From assembly GCA_949130495.1 (NCBI GenBank), contig OX422213.1:52214284-52278283 (forward strand): 64,000 bases of DNA. The letters are read 5' to 3'. Source of the DNA: Sambucus nigra. Taxonomy: Eukaryota; Streptophyta; Magnoliopsida; Dipsacales; Adoxaceae. Position numbers and translations under genes: made by a program. Of the stretch, positions 1-10,404 are shown one piece after another (the stretch's first letter is position 1; each line of letters starts with the position of its first letter). Below the pieces are notes generated by a model. The model saw only the letters and a program-made list of their open reading frames with translations, was not told the origin of the DNA and searched no databases.

Positions 1-1375
1 AGATGAATGGCACACCCTTACGAGTTAGATGTGTCAAGGGACCTGCTATCTTCGAGAAACCCCGAATAAACCTCCTGTAGTATCCTGCTAGGCCCAAGAA
101 ACTACGAATCTCAGTCGGTGTCGTGGGCTGTCCCCACTCCCTCACTGCGGATACCTTCCCCGAATCAATAGATATCCCCCGGTCGGAAATAATGTGTCCC
201 AAAAACTGGACCTCCTTCAGCCAAAACTCGCATTTCTCATATTTTGCATACAACTCGTTCTGACGAAGTGTCTGCAAAACTTGCCTCAAATGTTCGGCGT
301 TCTCCTCCTCTGTCTGGGAGTAAACCAGAATATCATCGATGAAGACAATGACAAACTGATCTAGGAAATCCCTGAACACTCTGTTCATCAAGTCCATAAA
401 CACTGCGGGAGCGTTGGTCAAACCAAAAGGCATAACCCGAAACTCGTAAGAACCATATCTCGACAAGAACGCAGTCTTCGAGACATCCTCCTCCCTGATA
501 CGCAACTGGTGGTATCCCGATCTCAAATCAATCTTCGAGAAGAAAGAAGCTCCTCTCAACTGGTCAAATAGGTCATCGATTCGAGGCAACGGATACTTAT
601 TCCGTATCGTGACCTTATTCAACTCTCGGTAGTCCACACACAATCTCAGTGAACCGTCCCTCTTCTTCACAAACAAAACTGGAGCGCCCCAAGGTGAGGT
701 ACTCCTGCGAATAAAGCCCTGACCTAACAGCTGCTCTATCTGATCTCGTAGCTCTCGCATCTCTGCCGGAGCCATACGGTACGGTGCGCGAGCTATAGGT
801 CTCGTATCTGGCAATAAGTCTATAATAAAGTCTATCTCTCGACTGGGGGGTAGGCCTGGTATCTCCTGAAACACATCCGAATACTCCCTGACGACTGGGA
901 TCAAATCTAAAGGAATCACAACCTCCTTAGATGTATCCTCCTCTAGGTAATACAAATGAGCGGTCGAGCCTCCCTCTGGGCGAGGCATCGCCACTACAAA
1001 CATCTCTTGCCCCGGAATGGAAAAAACAATGCTCCCACCGAAGCAATCAATCATGGCTCTATAATCAGCGAGCCAATCCATACCGATAATCACATCGTGA
1101 ACATGCATATCTAATACCAACATATCTGCAGGTAATAACAGACTACCAATCTCTACCCCCACTCCCCGACATATAAAGAATATAAGTGACCCACTCCCCA
1201 ATGGTGAGTCGACACACGTCACTGTGCTCTCTGCCGTAGCTAACAATCCTAAGGCTTTCGCGAAATGTGTAGCTATAAAACAATGTGTAGCCCCCGTATC
1301 AAATAATACCCGACCCATAGTGCCATGGATAGGAAACGTACCCTCAATCGCGGGCGGTGCCTGTGGAACTGCTGC
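1..1375 (-). pseudogene. pol: protease and reverse transcriptase of element 1 (partial pol)
   Basis: This is a continuation of the gag frame below the TAG at 1376. Codon phase at base 2-4 is the same as at the gag ATG, so there is no net frameshift. The aspartic protease DTGA motif lies near 1300. The reverse transcriptase begins near 800, with the PYRMAP and [12 protein letters not shown] motifs, and the FIDDI active site is near 330-345. The window edge cuts the segment just before RNase H. It is labelled pseudogene because the upstream TAG would stop Gag-Pol translation unless read through, and because it is incomplete here. By eye it differs little from the element 4 copy. Confidence 0.88.
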
Positions 1376-2647
1376 CTAGTGGACGTTATAGACACGTCCA
1401 TACTGTAGCTGCCCCTGCTGAGCTGGGACTGCTGGAATGGGTGGCAATGCTGCCATCTGTGGCGGTGCGGGGAGAGCGGCGGGAAACATAGGCCTCTGCG
1501 GCTCCTGGCGAGCACCCTGCTGCTGCTGCTGTGGGGCCCTGCCCCTATCAGGACAGTCCTGGCGTTTATGGCCAGTCTTGCCACAAACAAAACACTTCCC
1601 TGGGAAGTTCCCTCCTCTCTGCCCCTGCTGTCCCCGGCCTTGGTGGCCGTTACCGTTCCTCCCTTGGCCCTGTTGGCCCTGCTGAAACTGCTGCTCATTC
1701 TGCCCCTGTTGGCCCTGATGGCCGTTTGGACCCTGATGGCCCTGACGGAAACCTCCCTGTCCGTGCTTGAAATTCCCTGATCTGAACCTCTTCTGATCCC
1801 CCTGCTGGGAACCCTGCTCACCCTGTCTCTGCCCCTGAACAGATTGTGACCCACCGGCACCATGTCCTCCAGTCCTGCCCTGATGGATAGACTCTCCCGG
1901 TCTCTTGCCCTCAGCCATATGAAAGCGGTGATCCTGGCAGTGTAACAAAGCAGCGTTAACCACATCAGAATAAGTGGCCAACGAAAGGTTCCCTAACAGA
2001 TGCTGACGGATCCTCCATGTCAACCCGTCGGTGAATTTCTCAATCTTCTTCTTTTCTGTCGGTATCTCATCCGGAACGATATTCAACAGATTCGTGAACT
2101 CGGCCTCATACTCGGCCACGGTCTTACCCTCTTGCTTCAGATTCATCAGTTTCCTCCTCATTTCCGTGTGAACAGCTGACGGAAAGTACTTGCGGTCGAA
2201 CCGCACCCAAAAGTCCTGAATAGTGAGAGTATACCTCTCCTCCACGGTGGTAATAGACTCCCACCACTGCAGTGTAGATTCAACTAGCTTGAAAGTAGCT
2301 AGCACCTGCTTCTGAACGTCCGTGCACTCATACATCCTCAAGTGCCTCTGCATATCCTTCCTCCACTGGCTCGAGACTACCACATCTGAGCTACCTGCAA
2401 ACTCTGGCGGATGCGCTTTTTGAAAAGCGTCACGTACACGTTCCCAAGCATACGGGAATGCATTTGCCTGTACTGGCGCGGCAACCGGCGCCTGAGGTGG
2501 TGCCTGCTGAACTACGGCAATTGCGGCATTTACCGCTTGGGCTACAATGGCTGCAACCTCAGCGGCGTTCATCATGCCCTGAACTGGAACGGGCTGGGGT
2601 TCGGGCGTTGCATCCCTGGGAACTCGTCGTGCACGTCGTGGAGGCAT
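1376..2647 (-). CDS. gag: gag of element 1 (capsid and nucleocapsid)
   Basis: A 423-residue Gag forms the capsid-like particle and binds element RNA. Residues 60-250 are the retrotransposon gag domain, with the LQWWE motif at about 126-131. Residues 255-345 are a Gln/Gly/Arg-rich linker. A CCHC zinc knuckle (C-X2-C-X4-H-X4-C) is at about 352-365. The ATG at 2647 is chosen because it starts the conserved MPPRR sequence shared with element 4 and directly follows a splice-acceptor-like TTTCAG. The ORF ends at a TAG (1376-1378) where element 4 has CAG; beyond it the same frame continues into protease. The intact family therefore appears to have one gag-pol ORF, and this stop is probably a C-to-T lesion. 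Confidence 0.93.
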   Translation of the reverse strand: MPPRRARRVPRDATPEPQPVPVQGMMNAAEVAAIVAQAVNAAIAVVQQAPPQAPVAAPVQANAFPYAWERVRDAFQKAHPPEFAGSSDVVVSSQWRKDMQRHLRMYECTDVQKQVLATFKLVESTLQWWESITTVEERYTLTIQDFWVRFDRKYFPSAVHTEMRRKLMNLKQEGKTVAEYEAEFTNLLNIVPDEIPTEKKKIEKFTDGLTWRIRQHLLGNLSLATYSDVVNAALLHCQDHRFHMAEGKRPGESIHQGRTGGHGAGGSQSVQGQRQGEQGSQQGDQKRFRSGNFKHGQGGFRQGHQGPNGHQGQQGQNEQQFQQGQQGQGRNGNGHQGRGQQGQRGGNFPGKCFVCGKTGHKRQDCPDRGRAPQQQQQGARQEPQRPMFPAALPAPPQMAALPPIPAVPAQQGQLQYGRVYNVH

Positions 2648-2817
2648 CTGAAATAAGAATGAAGTTTATAAGTTCACTGTTTATAAACTTAAAATAGCTG
2701 AAGAACGAAGCATACACAAAAAGAGTACAACAGTCCTAAAATATAGGGCTCTATATCAAAGAAAACTTAGCGGAAACATAATAGCCGTACAGATCGTAAA
2801 GGACACTAGAACCTGAT

Positions 2818-2829
2818 GCTCTGATACCA
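2818..2829 (-). other. Primer-binding site of element 1 (initiator tRNA-Met type)
   Basis: The minus strand reads TGGTATCAGAGC two bases inside the LTR end. This is the usual plant primer-binding site for the 3' end of initiator tRNA-Met. It places the 5' LTR at 2832-5750 and fixes the element's orientation. Confidence 0.92.
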
Positions 2830-2831
2830 CC

Positions 2832-5750
2832 TGTGACACCCCGACTAATTAAATACCGGGTAGCTACTCCTTTATTAAATTAATTCAAAATGCCAAGTTG
2901 GCTCAGTTAATAGCATCACTGTCGAAAACAATTTAATATTACTATAACCACCTAGTATTTAAAAAGTAAGTTGTCAAATTTTAATTTAAAGTCTGATTAA
3001 CATGCAGTAAAAGATTTAAAGCAAGAATAATATCACCATTCACCATAACAAATAAAAGAATAACCATCACATGATTTAAATAAATTCGGAGGAAAACTCC
3101 TCACAACAAACTCCACAACTGAATGAATAACTAAATACTGAATACTGAAAAAATACATGCCAAGTCTGAAAAACTGAAATGGAAAAGTCTCTAATAGAAT
3201 TTGGGCAACATGCCCTACAACTGAAGAATACTGAATATGGAATCCAAATGGTAGAAGCGTCTAAAAGCAAATCCATGTAGCTTCCACAAACAGCTACAAC
3301 TCGTCACCTGAATGAGTATCCTATGCATGGTGTCCTTGTGGCTGGGCACCTAAAATGGTTTTACAAAAAATAGATTTGAAAGCAAACGGGTCAGAGCCCG
3401 AATGTGGAGATATTTTAAAAAATCTGCAAGTGCTTTAAAAACATTTAAAACATTAAATGCAAAGTACATGTTAGGACGTGCACTCACATGAAATCCTCAC
3501 CTTTCGACTAAATGTGCACTCCTAACGTAAGTACCCATCTAAAATGACACTAACCACTAGCTAAGTAAAATCATATCTAGCTAGATTGTCATAGGTTCTA
3601 CCCTTATTACTCGGTTCCCATTAACATTATAACGATCTCAATTAAATAAGGGCTTAACGTAAATTCAGGTTCTCATATAAAAGTAATACAACTCATTATA
3701 GATCATCCCTTTTGTTATTCCATAGTTATACACACAATACCATATGAAAGTTCCCAGTTTATTAAGTGCATATTTCTCCACAACATAAATATACAATATA
3801 AGCACCCCGAGACTAAGTTGTGGTGCACACATACTCTGCTATCCATCCCGGTACATCACGTACATAAGGATCACACATTCCGAATCTCTCAGGAATCGTT
3901 CAGATAACACAAATCACAAATAATGGAGGCGAACACAGTCACATCACATGGGTCACGCACATACCTGCCCTCCCACGATCAGCAGACTTATTAACATCCC
4001 AATAAGTCCTTCTCTGACCTATGTTCATCGAGGTAACCATTCTAAATCCGGGTAACACAAGGATTAGAGAGCCCTAAGCGAACGCAAACCTCCCGTGATA
4101 GCAAGTATGGTAGGTATGTCATACACAAAAATCATATATCAATACTAAGTAAACGCGCATCTTAGTAATCACCGTAGTTTAATAGTAGTACATATCGCCT
4201 TCTCGTACCAACTTATAATTTATACAATTTATATAATCCCAGTCCATATTTATACGCGCCATAATTTATTCTCACGTCGTAGTAGGCACTCACGTCTCAG
4301 CTCATAATGTCTATTTGATTCGATCCACACTTATATAAGATTTTCTCCTCATAATAACCCAAATGTTCCAAATCTACCCATAAATCCCCAAAGGAGTGTT
4401 ATCTCTATCCTCGAACAAGTTTACGGGATTCCCAAAAATCAAAACAGGCCAAAAAGTCCTAAACTGCCAGCTCGTTAGAAGTCTCGTTCGAACGAGGCTG
4501 TTCGAACGAGAGTTCGTTCGAACGAACTGGGCTATCTAACGAGATCTCGTTCGAACGAGATTATCGAACGAACATCCCTCTCGTTAGAACCCCAAACTGT
4601 CAACTCGTTAGAATCTCGTTCGAACGAGCTCGTTCGAACGACCTGGGTAGGTCTTCTAACGAGTGACCAGATTCAAGCCCAGAAATCCTATCTCGTTTTT
4701 CACCAATTTCTACACCTCAAATCTCAACCAAAATTCGTCCCAACAATGTTTAAAGGTCTCTAATCAATCCTAACCATATCAAGGTTATATACTAACGTAT
4801 TTTAAAGAACCAATTCATCCTAATCATCATCAATTCATCAAATTTCTACACTTTTCCCCAATTTCCAAGAACATAAACCCTAGAATTTATGATCATCAAT
4901 TTACTCAAATTAGATCCGTTTTTGTTACATCCAACACATATTTACATCAGGGTAATCATTTCTCTACGATTCTACATGCAATTACTCCTCAACATTCAAG
5001 TTCTAAGTCCAATTAAAATGGGTTTTTATTAAACTCTCAAGAACAATTTGATTTATGTAAATTCCTACACATGGAAGAAGCATTCTCTATAATAATTGAA
5101 ATTAAACCACTTACCTTGATTCAATCTCTGATTTTGATGACGATTTGCTGCAGTTCTCTCTCTCTCCAAGCTTTCTTCTCCAAAGGTGGTTATGGTGGCT
5201 AGGGTTTGCTTTGGGAAAGTTTTGGAAACCTAACCTAATAACCCCCGTAGCTTATTGGGTCATTAAGGGTTGGTTAGTGGGTTTAGTGGGTCAATTCCCA
5301 ATCAGATAAAAACTCTTAATTTTCGTCACTTTTAATTCCCAAAAATACGAAATTACCAAAATACCCTTTATGTTGCCGGTATGGCCTAAAAATACCCCGG
5401 GACCCAAACTAAACCCCCGGCTAGTGTTTTCTGACTATCTCGACCCTTCCGGACGCGTTGGCGCACTCAAAATGACCATACGGTTAATAGAAATTAAATT
5501 CACTTTTACAATTAAAATAATTATATCCTGACGCGACTGTCTCACGCGTCCCAATAAAATGTCCAAATTGCCGTATATCAATCTCACGACAAATTTCATA
5601 ATTCAATATTCATATATCATCATATATACTCAATATAGTCAAATACCAACTCACATCTCGCTAGTATTTTATCCGGATTAATTCCCAATTAATTCTCATT
5701 TAATTAATTAATCCCAAAAATAAATATCGCCAAAAATACGGGGTATTACA
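2832..5750 (-). repeat. 5' LTR of element 1
   Basis: The LTR is 2919 bp. On the minus strand it opens TGTAATACCCCG and closes CGGGGTGTCACA. It is homologous to both element 4 LTRs along its length. Landmarks read on the minus strand are a conserved U3 block (about 5490-5430), an AAACCCTA box (5207-5200), a CT/GA-rich stretch, a splice-donor consensus (CAAG|GTAAGT, exon end 5115) and a palindrome block (4663-4471). The LTR holds no coding sequence. Confidence 0.93.
4471..4663. repeat. Palindrome block of element 1 LTR (TCGTTCGAACGA words)
   Basis: Several perfect palindromes centred on TTCGAA occur in about 190 bp, including a 14-mer near 4482, a 16-mer near 4513 and an 18-mer near 4544. The block is bounded by inverted arms, CTCGTTAGAAG at 4471 and CTTCTAACGAG at 4653, so the whole block can fold on itself. 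Both element 4 LTRs carry the same block. Confidence 0.9.
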
Positions 5751-5764
5751 GACGGGTTGTTACA

Positions 5765-5777
5765 TACTCCCCCCCTT
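5765..5777 (-). other. Polypurine tract of element 2
   Basis: The minus strand reads AAGGGGGGGAGTA directly before the 3' LTR start. It would prime plus-strand DNA synthesis. A perfect stem-loop (GAATTTCG, loop, CGAAATTC) lies at 5784-5803, just upstream. Confidence 0.85.
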
Positions 5778-5803
5778 ATAACGGAATTTCGTCCTCGAAA
5801 TTC

Positions 5804-7845
5804 AGATACAACCTATACCACCAATCCTAGGATCGCTCCAAATCCTAATATCTCAAAGGGGAACGATACAAACCCAATGGTTCCCAACCATATACCGTAC
5901 TGTTACCACGGTCGTAAAGTGACTCCAATAACGTCACATTGCACAAAATCATTTCTAGTGCCTCACGGCATAAACTTCAAATTTATATACCACGCCCCTT
6001 ATAACTCAGGCGGTATATAAACTAAGTCACTAAGGTGCCCATACACCTTCCTAACCTGTGCACATATGCACATTCATAGCGAACGTATGACATGTAACAC
6101 TCTCTCCCAATAAGGGTCTCCTTTCCTCGGTGTAATACTCACCTCTGGGTCCTCCCAACCCGTGAAATTCTATTCTCCTAACCTCGGCACCACTAATTCT
6201 ACTAAACATACATCCTAATAATACTAAAGTCTATGCGATGTCCTGCCTAAGCGAGACGAGTCTAATCATAAATATATCCCTAGTGCCCAAGGCCTCTCTC
6301 AACTCCCGACATTTTCTTGGGACGTCTCGCCAAGGCGAAATCCAAACAAGGAACCTTCCGGTTTCACTACTCCCTCGCGTTGTCGGTCGTCGAGATATAG
6401 CGACCTAAGGCACACCGGCGGGACGTCCTAAATCCTACTAAGCTACCTACAAACGCATTCCTACTACTCTATCCTTCCGCCCATACGAAAAGAACCCTAA
6501 CTAATCGAAGTGCCTACTTTCTGTAGGAACACTACGAACATCATCCCCAAAACATACCTTCTCAAAATATGCCTTTTTATCAAGGCTAGCTATTATCCTC
6601 AAATCAATTTCTCTAAGTCCAACCTCACCCACCCACAGTGGCGAGAGGACCACTTTAGTGCTTTTCCATAGCACAATATTTCCATAAACATACCATCATC
6701 ACATGGCTCATAGTCTATAGTGGTTCATCCACACTATAAGACTTTCAACAAAACCCACATCCTTGCATCCTATAACAGCTCTCCACTCCCGACGCCGTTA
6801 AGAGTCATGTGTGGAGCGTCTCGCAAAGCGAAATCCAAACAAGGAACCCCTCCACACATTGACACTTGACTTCGTCGGTCATGGAGTTCCGTTATTTCAA
6901 ACATGAAACCGGGATAACCCTATCCCCTATTCTAACAAAAAGGTGATCTGAACTCCTATCTCTAACTAAGAGTCACACCACCCAGTGCTCTGACAAATTT
7001 AAGTCCTTGCGCAATCAATAATGAGTTTTATCTTATAGCTCAACAATAATCCTGCGGCCTTAAATCATATCTATAAGGTCGCCATATACTCAAATCACAA
7101 TAATGAAACCTCTGCTCATCGAAGTTCCATCTCTGCACATAATAAAAGCAAACACAACCTGTATCCAGGTGAGAAATCGCAACAACAACCCGTTCCACCC
7201 TGGAACTGCGGACACGATAGTCTTGCCATCATTAGCCTGCAATCGCTCCGAAAATACCATAATGTATTATACTCACCATATTACCATACTCGTATAAACA
7301 TATAGAACGAGCATCACTAACCAGATATATGTATATATATTCAATATCGACACCCGCCTCTATGGCAAATGAAGGAAAATAAAACTCCGCTATTGTGGAC
7401 AACACATAGGCATACATGATATAATGTTATCGATACCACCACAAAGCTCAAATTACACACACGAGTCTAGAGCTAATTAATACCGTGACTTTATCTAGCC
7501 ACGCCAAATATACCTCCTCCATTGAGGTAAAACTCATAATAACCACTTTACCCCGCTCCTTACAATCATCTTACTAGTCCTCATAACTTTTCTGTTAGAA
7601 GGAAATTCCACTACAAGCTTCAACCTTATAGCTCCAACTAAGCCCCACCTCCTGCCGCCATCTAAGCCCCGCACACGATTCTCAAACGAGGGCGCAAAAG
7701 ATTACTATAATCTTATAATATAGCAGGAGAACGAAATCTCACAAGAGAAATCAACAATCCTAATCCTGAGGCTCTATAACAAATCGAGAGCAACACTAAA
7801 AGCATAGTACGTCCGCACAGATTCCTAAGGACACTAGAACCTGAT
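5804..7845. other. Non-coding internal region of element 2
   Basis: About 2 kb between polypurine tract and primer-binding site with no recognisable gag, protease, reverse transcriptase or integrase on either strand. The short ORFs are not conserved-looking. The region holds two copies of a motif ending GCGAAATCCAAACAAGGAAC (about 6330 and 6827) that also occurs twice in this element's LTR. Confidence 0.7.
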
Positions 7846-7857
7846 GCTTTGATACCA
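7846..7857 (-). other. Primer-binding site of element 2
   Basis: The minus strand reads TGGTATCAAAGC, one base off the tRNA-iMet site of element 1, two bases inside the LTR boundary at 7860. Confidence 0.87.
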
Positions 7858-8569
7858 TCTATGACACCCCGCCTAATAAGATACCGGGCGATCACTCCAA
7901 TTTTAAATTAAAACAGGAGTCTCATATGGATCATTCTTAGCATCACTGTCGAAAATCCAATTAATTATTAATAACCTATTAGGCCGATGTCAAAATTTTA
8001 CTTAACTACTCTTTTTAAGGGAAGATAATTAAAACATCCACACAGTTTTGCGTAAATGAAACTGAAATGAAATAAAATAACCGAACACTCGATCAAAATA
8101 TACAACCATATCGAATGATGCTCTAAAAGAATAAATAAAAGTAATTGGACCATTGGCACGAATATTTGTACAATACCTCCTATCTAGAGTACAAGAATGG
8201 AAGCGGCTATCAAAAACATGCACGCATCCACAGCTGCTGCAGCTGACGTCTGACTCGAAGGAAGTGTCATCCAGGCGTCCCTGTGTCTGGACACCTATAT
8301 ATATATATAGCGAGAGAGGAAAAGTAGATAAACGGGTCAGAGCCCGAGTTTTGAAAATATTTAGCAAGTGCATAAATGTCTTATTATTTTGAAAAAGGTT
8401 TTATCTCAAATTTAAGTTTGGTATCGCACTCCCATGAGATACCCCTCACCTCTCCACTGACAGTGCACTCCTAACGCATCCCTCTAAACATCCTAGTCAA
8501 GCTATCCTGCTAAACTAGTCTATCGCCCAACCACTATCAATCCTAGATAGTCCAAGTAATGTACTAAGG

Positions 8570-8890
8570 GCTAAACTTCACCCCAGTCTCAACGCTATGC
8601 CATGTTTGTGCGTGGGGTGTCTCGCAAAGCGAAATCCAAACAAGGAACCTCCCCGATACACTACTATGCGTCAAGGTCGATCGTCGAGATCCGTTAGTCC
8701 CTCTGTACAGAATATATATAAATATATATACCAAGAAATATTTTTATTAGAGCACTAAGGATTAAACTTCTCCCCAGTCTCAACACATTGCCATATTCGT
8801 GCGTGGGGTGTCTCGCAAAGCGAAATCCAAACAAGGAACCCCCCGATACACTACTATGCGGCAAGGTCGATCGTCGGGATCCATTAGACC
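8570..8890. repeat. Two ~190-bp direct repeats in LTR of element 2
   Basis: The unit running from an 'ccccagtctcaac' start through GCGAAATCCAAACAAGGAAC to GGTCGATCGTCG occurs at about 8580-8705 and again at 8770-8895 with few differences. Both copies contain a small hairpin, TCGC-AAA-GCGA. Diverged versions occur in the internal region near 6325 and 6812. Confidence 0.85.
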
Positions 8891-9737
8891 CTCGGTACTC
8901 GATTCATCCATATATATTCATACAACAATATACATCCGGACCTATCTCCCGGAATGAGAATTCATATACCAAGTATTTATCAATACCATGCATTTTTATC
9001 TCAAAACTTTCCGTTTCCCTTCTCATATCCAGGAAATGTATTTAAAAGCCAATTCATTATCATGAATTGCTTTAACAAAACATATAACTTTTCAAAAGCC
9101 AGTTTTATTATCATAAAAATACTTTTCCGTTTCAAAATATCCCATTTCCCTTTTTATATTCAGGAAATGTATTAAAAGCCATTTTTATTATCATAAAAAT
9201 AATTTTACCATATCATATGCTTCCACATCCCTTCTTCCATCCGGGAGTGTTACCAAAGCCAAAACCTTTATCCCATTTCCCTTCTTCCATTCATAAAATG
9301 TAAATTAAAGCCAATTTATTATCATAAACTGCTTTAACATATAACGCGTTCTAAGACCGCCCGTCCGGATTTCCCCACTGTGCGCGCCCCTAAATGGCTA
9401 TCATCTTCCAAGGCCTATCATCAAGACAACCTGGGATCCTACAACGCAAGACGTCGGGAAGCGGCCATATGCCTGCCGGATAGTCAAGACCACACCCAGA
9501 ATCTCCTAACCAGCGCAGAAAAATACAACGAACGCTCATATGGCCTATAGGACTATATCCACCCTGCATTCATTAGCCAGGGGGCTTAACCATACGCACA
9601 CAACTTCCCTTGTGATAGCGATTTAGAGAGGTGTGTATCCATATTTTATTAATTAAGAAAATCATTTATCTTTCCATTTTGAAAATATTTATATTTTATT
9701 TTCAAAATCATTAACATCATATATATACTTTAATCAC

Positions 9738-9777
9738 ATAGTATATATATATATATATATACCATATATTCCTCCTC

Positions 9778-9826
<49 letters not shown>
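9738..9826. repeat. (TA)n microsatellites
   Basis: Two runs of TA repeats are separated by about 20 bases (around 9740-9765 and 9779-9826) inside the LTR of element 2. They are a likely source of length polymorphism and assembly error. Confidence 0.95.
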
Positions 9827-9829
<3 letters not shown>

Positions 9830-10205
9830 ATATTTGCCAATCTCATCTAGCGATGACCAATAATCCCAAAGATTCTCTCAAAGAATCATAATCGTGCATT
9901 CATATAAGCATGATACTAAACTCAAAGTATTTCCTCATATACATTCAATTACATAGATACCTAGGCTCGATGGTATCCGAACTCTATCTCTCAAATCTTA
10001 TTCTTCCCGAACGTTAACTATGTTCGTTCCCCGGATTATGCCCTACACCAATCCAAGGCCTTCTCCTCATCTAAAGGTTAACTAACCCTCAAAACCATCA
10101 TTTGGGAGTCCTGGTATCATAATTAGGATCCCCTATATAAGACCCCAAATTGTAATTTAATCCCCCTATACTCTTTAAGGGAAGAAACTGGCAATCCTGC
10201 CCAGG

Positions 10206-10404
10206 CGAATCGATTCGCCCCTTTTGCGAATCGATTCGGCTAGGCGAATCGATTCGGTTCCCAACCCGAAACGATTCGGAAAACATTCTGCAAACAGGTC
10301 CATAATGGCGAATCGATTCGGTCTAAACCCGAATCGATTCGTCCCACTGCGAAAACCCAAGTCCCCTTAGGCGAATCGATTCGGTCTAGATCCGAATCGA
10401 TTCG
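10206..10404. repeat. Palindrome array CGAATCGATTCG in LTR of element 2
   Basis: Seven perfect copies of the 12-base palindrome start at 10206, 10227, 10245, 10309, 10330, 10372 and 10393, with a degenerate copy near 10267. Two further near-copies lie at about 10727 and 10746. Spacing is irregular. The array lies 3' of the donor-like site at 11100, as in element 1. Confidence 0.93.

Larger units (their letters stand above)
2648..5114 (-). other. Putative 5'-leader intron of element 1
   Basis: Seen: a donor matching the plant consensus (AAG|GTAAGT) begins at 5114, and the sequence before the gag ATG is a pyrimidine-rich tract ending TTTCAG at 2648. The ATG is therefore the first codon of the would-be exon 2. 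The 2467-bp interval contains the palindrome block, the LTR end and the primer-binding site. The same arrangement recurs in element 4 and, with a damaged acceptor, in element 0. That splicing occurs is inferred. Confidence 0.6.
1..5750 (-). mobile_element. Element 1: Tekay-like Ty3/gypsy retrotransposon, cut by window edge
   Basis: Seen: in minus orientation a 2.9-kb 5' LTR (2832-5750), a primer-binding site, a gag ORF and protease-reverse transcriptase up to base 1. The 3' half and 3' LTR lie outside the window. It sits inside the 3' LTR of element 2: the flank at 5751-5764 is the first 14 bases of that LTR. The coding part closely resembles element 4 (40062-45213), so both belong to one family. 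Element 4 has a C-terminal chromodomain, which places the family in the Tekay (Del) chromovirus clade. The target duplication cannot be checked because the left end is missing; gacgg at 5751-5755 is the expected right copy. Confidence 0.93.

Noticed and set aside
1273..1965. 230-codon minus ORF overlapping gag of element 1, with a twin at 43322-44014
   Set aside because: It is an alternative frame across the repetitive Gln/Gly-rich gag region. Its conservation follows from gag, and it is Arg/Ser-rich without any recognisable domain.
10206..10404. Regular-looking palindromic repeats reminiscent of a CRISPR array
   Set aside because: Repeat unit is 12 bases, spacing is irregular, no cas genes, and it is plant LTR DNA.
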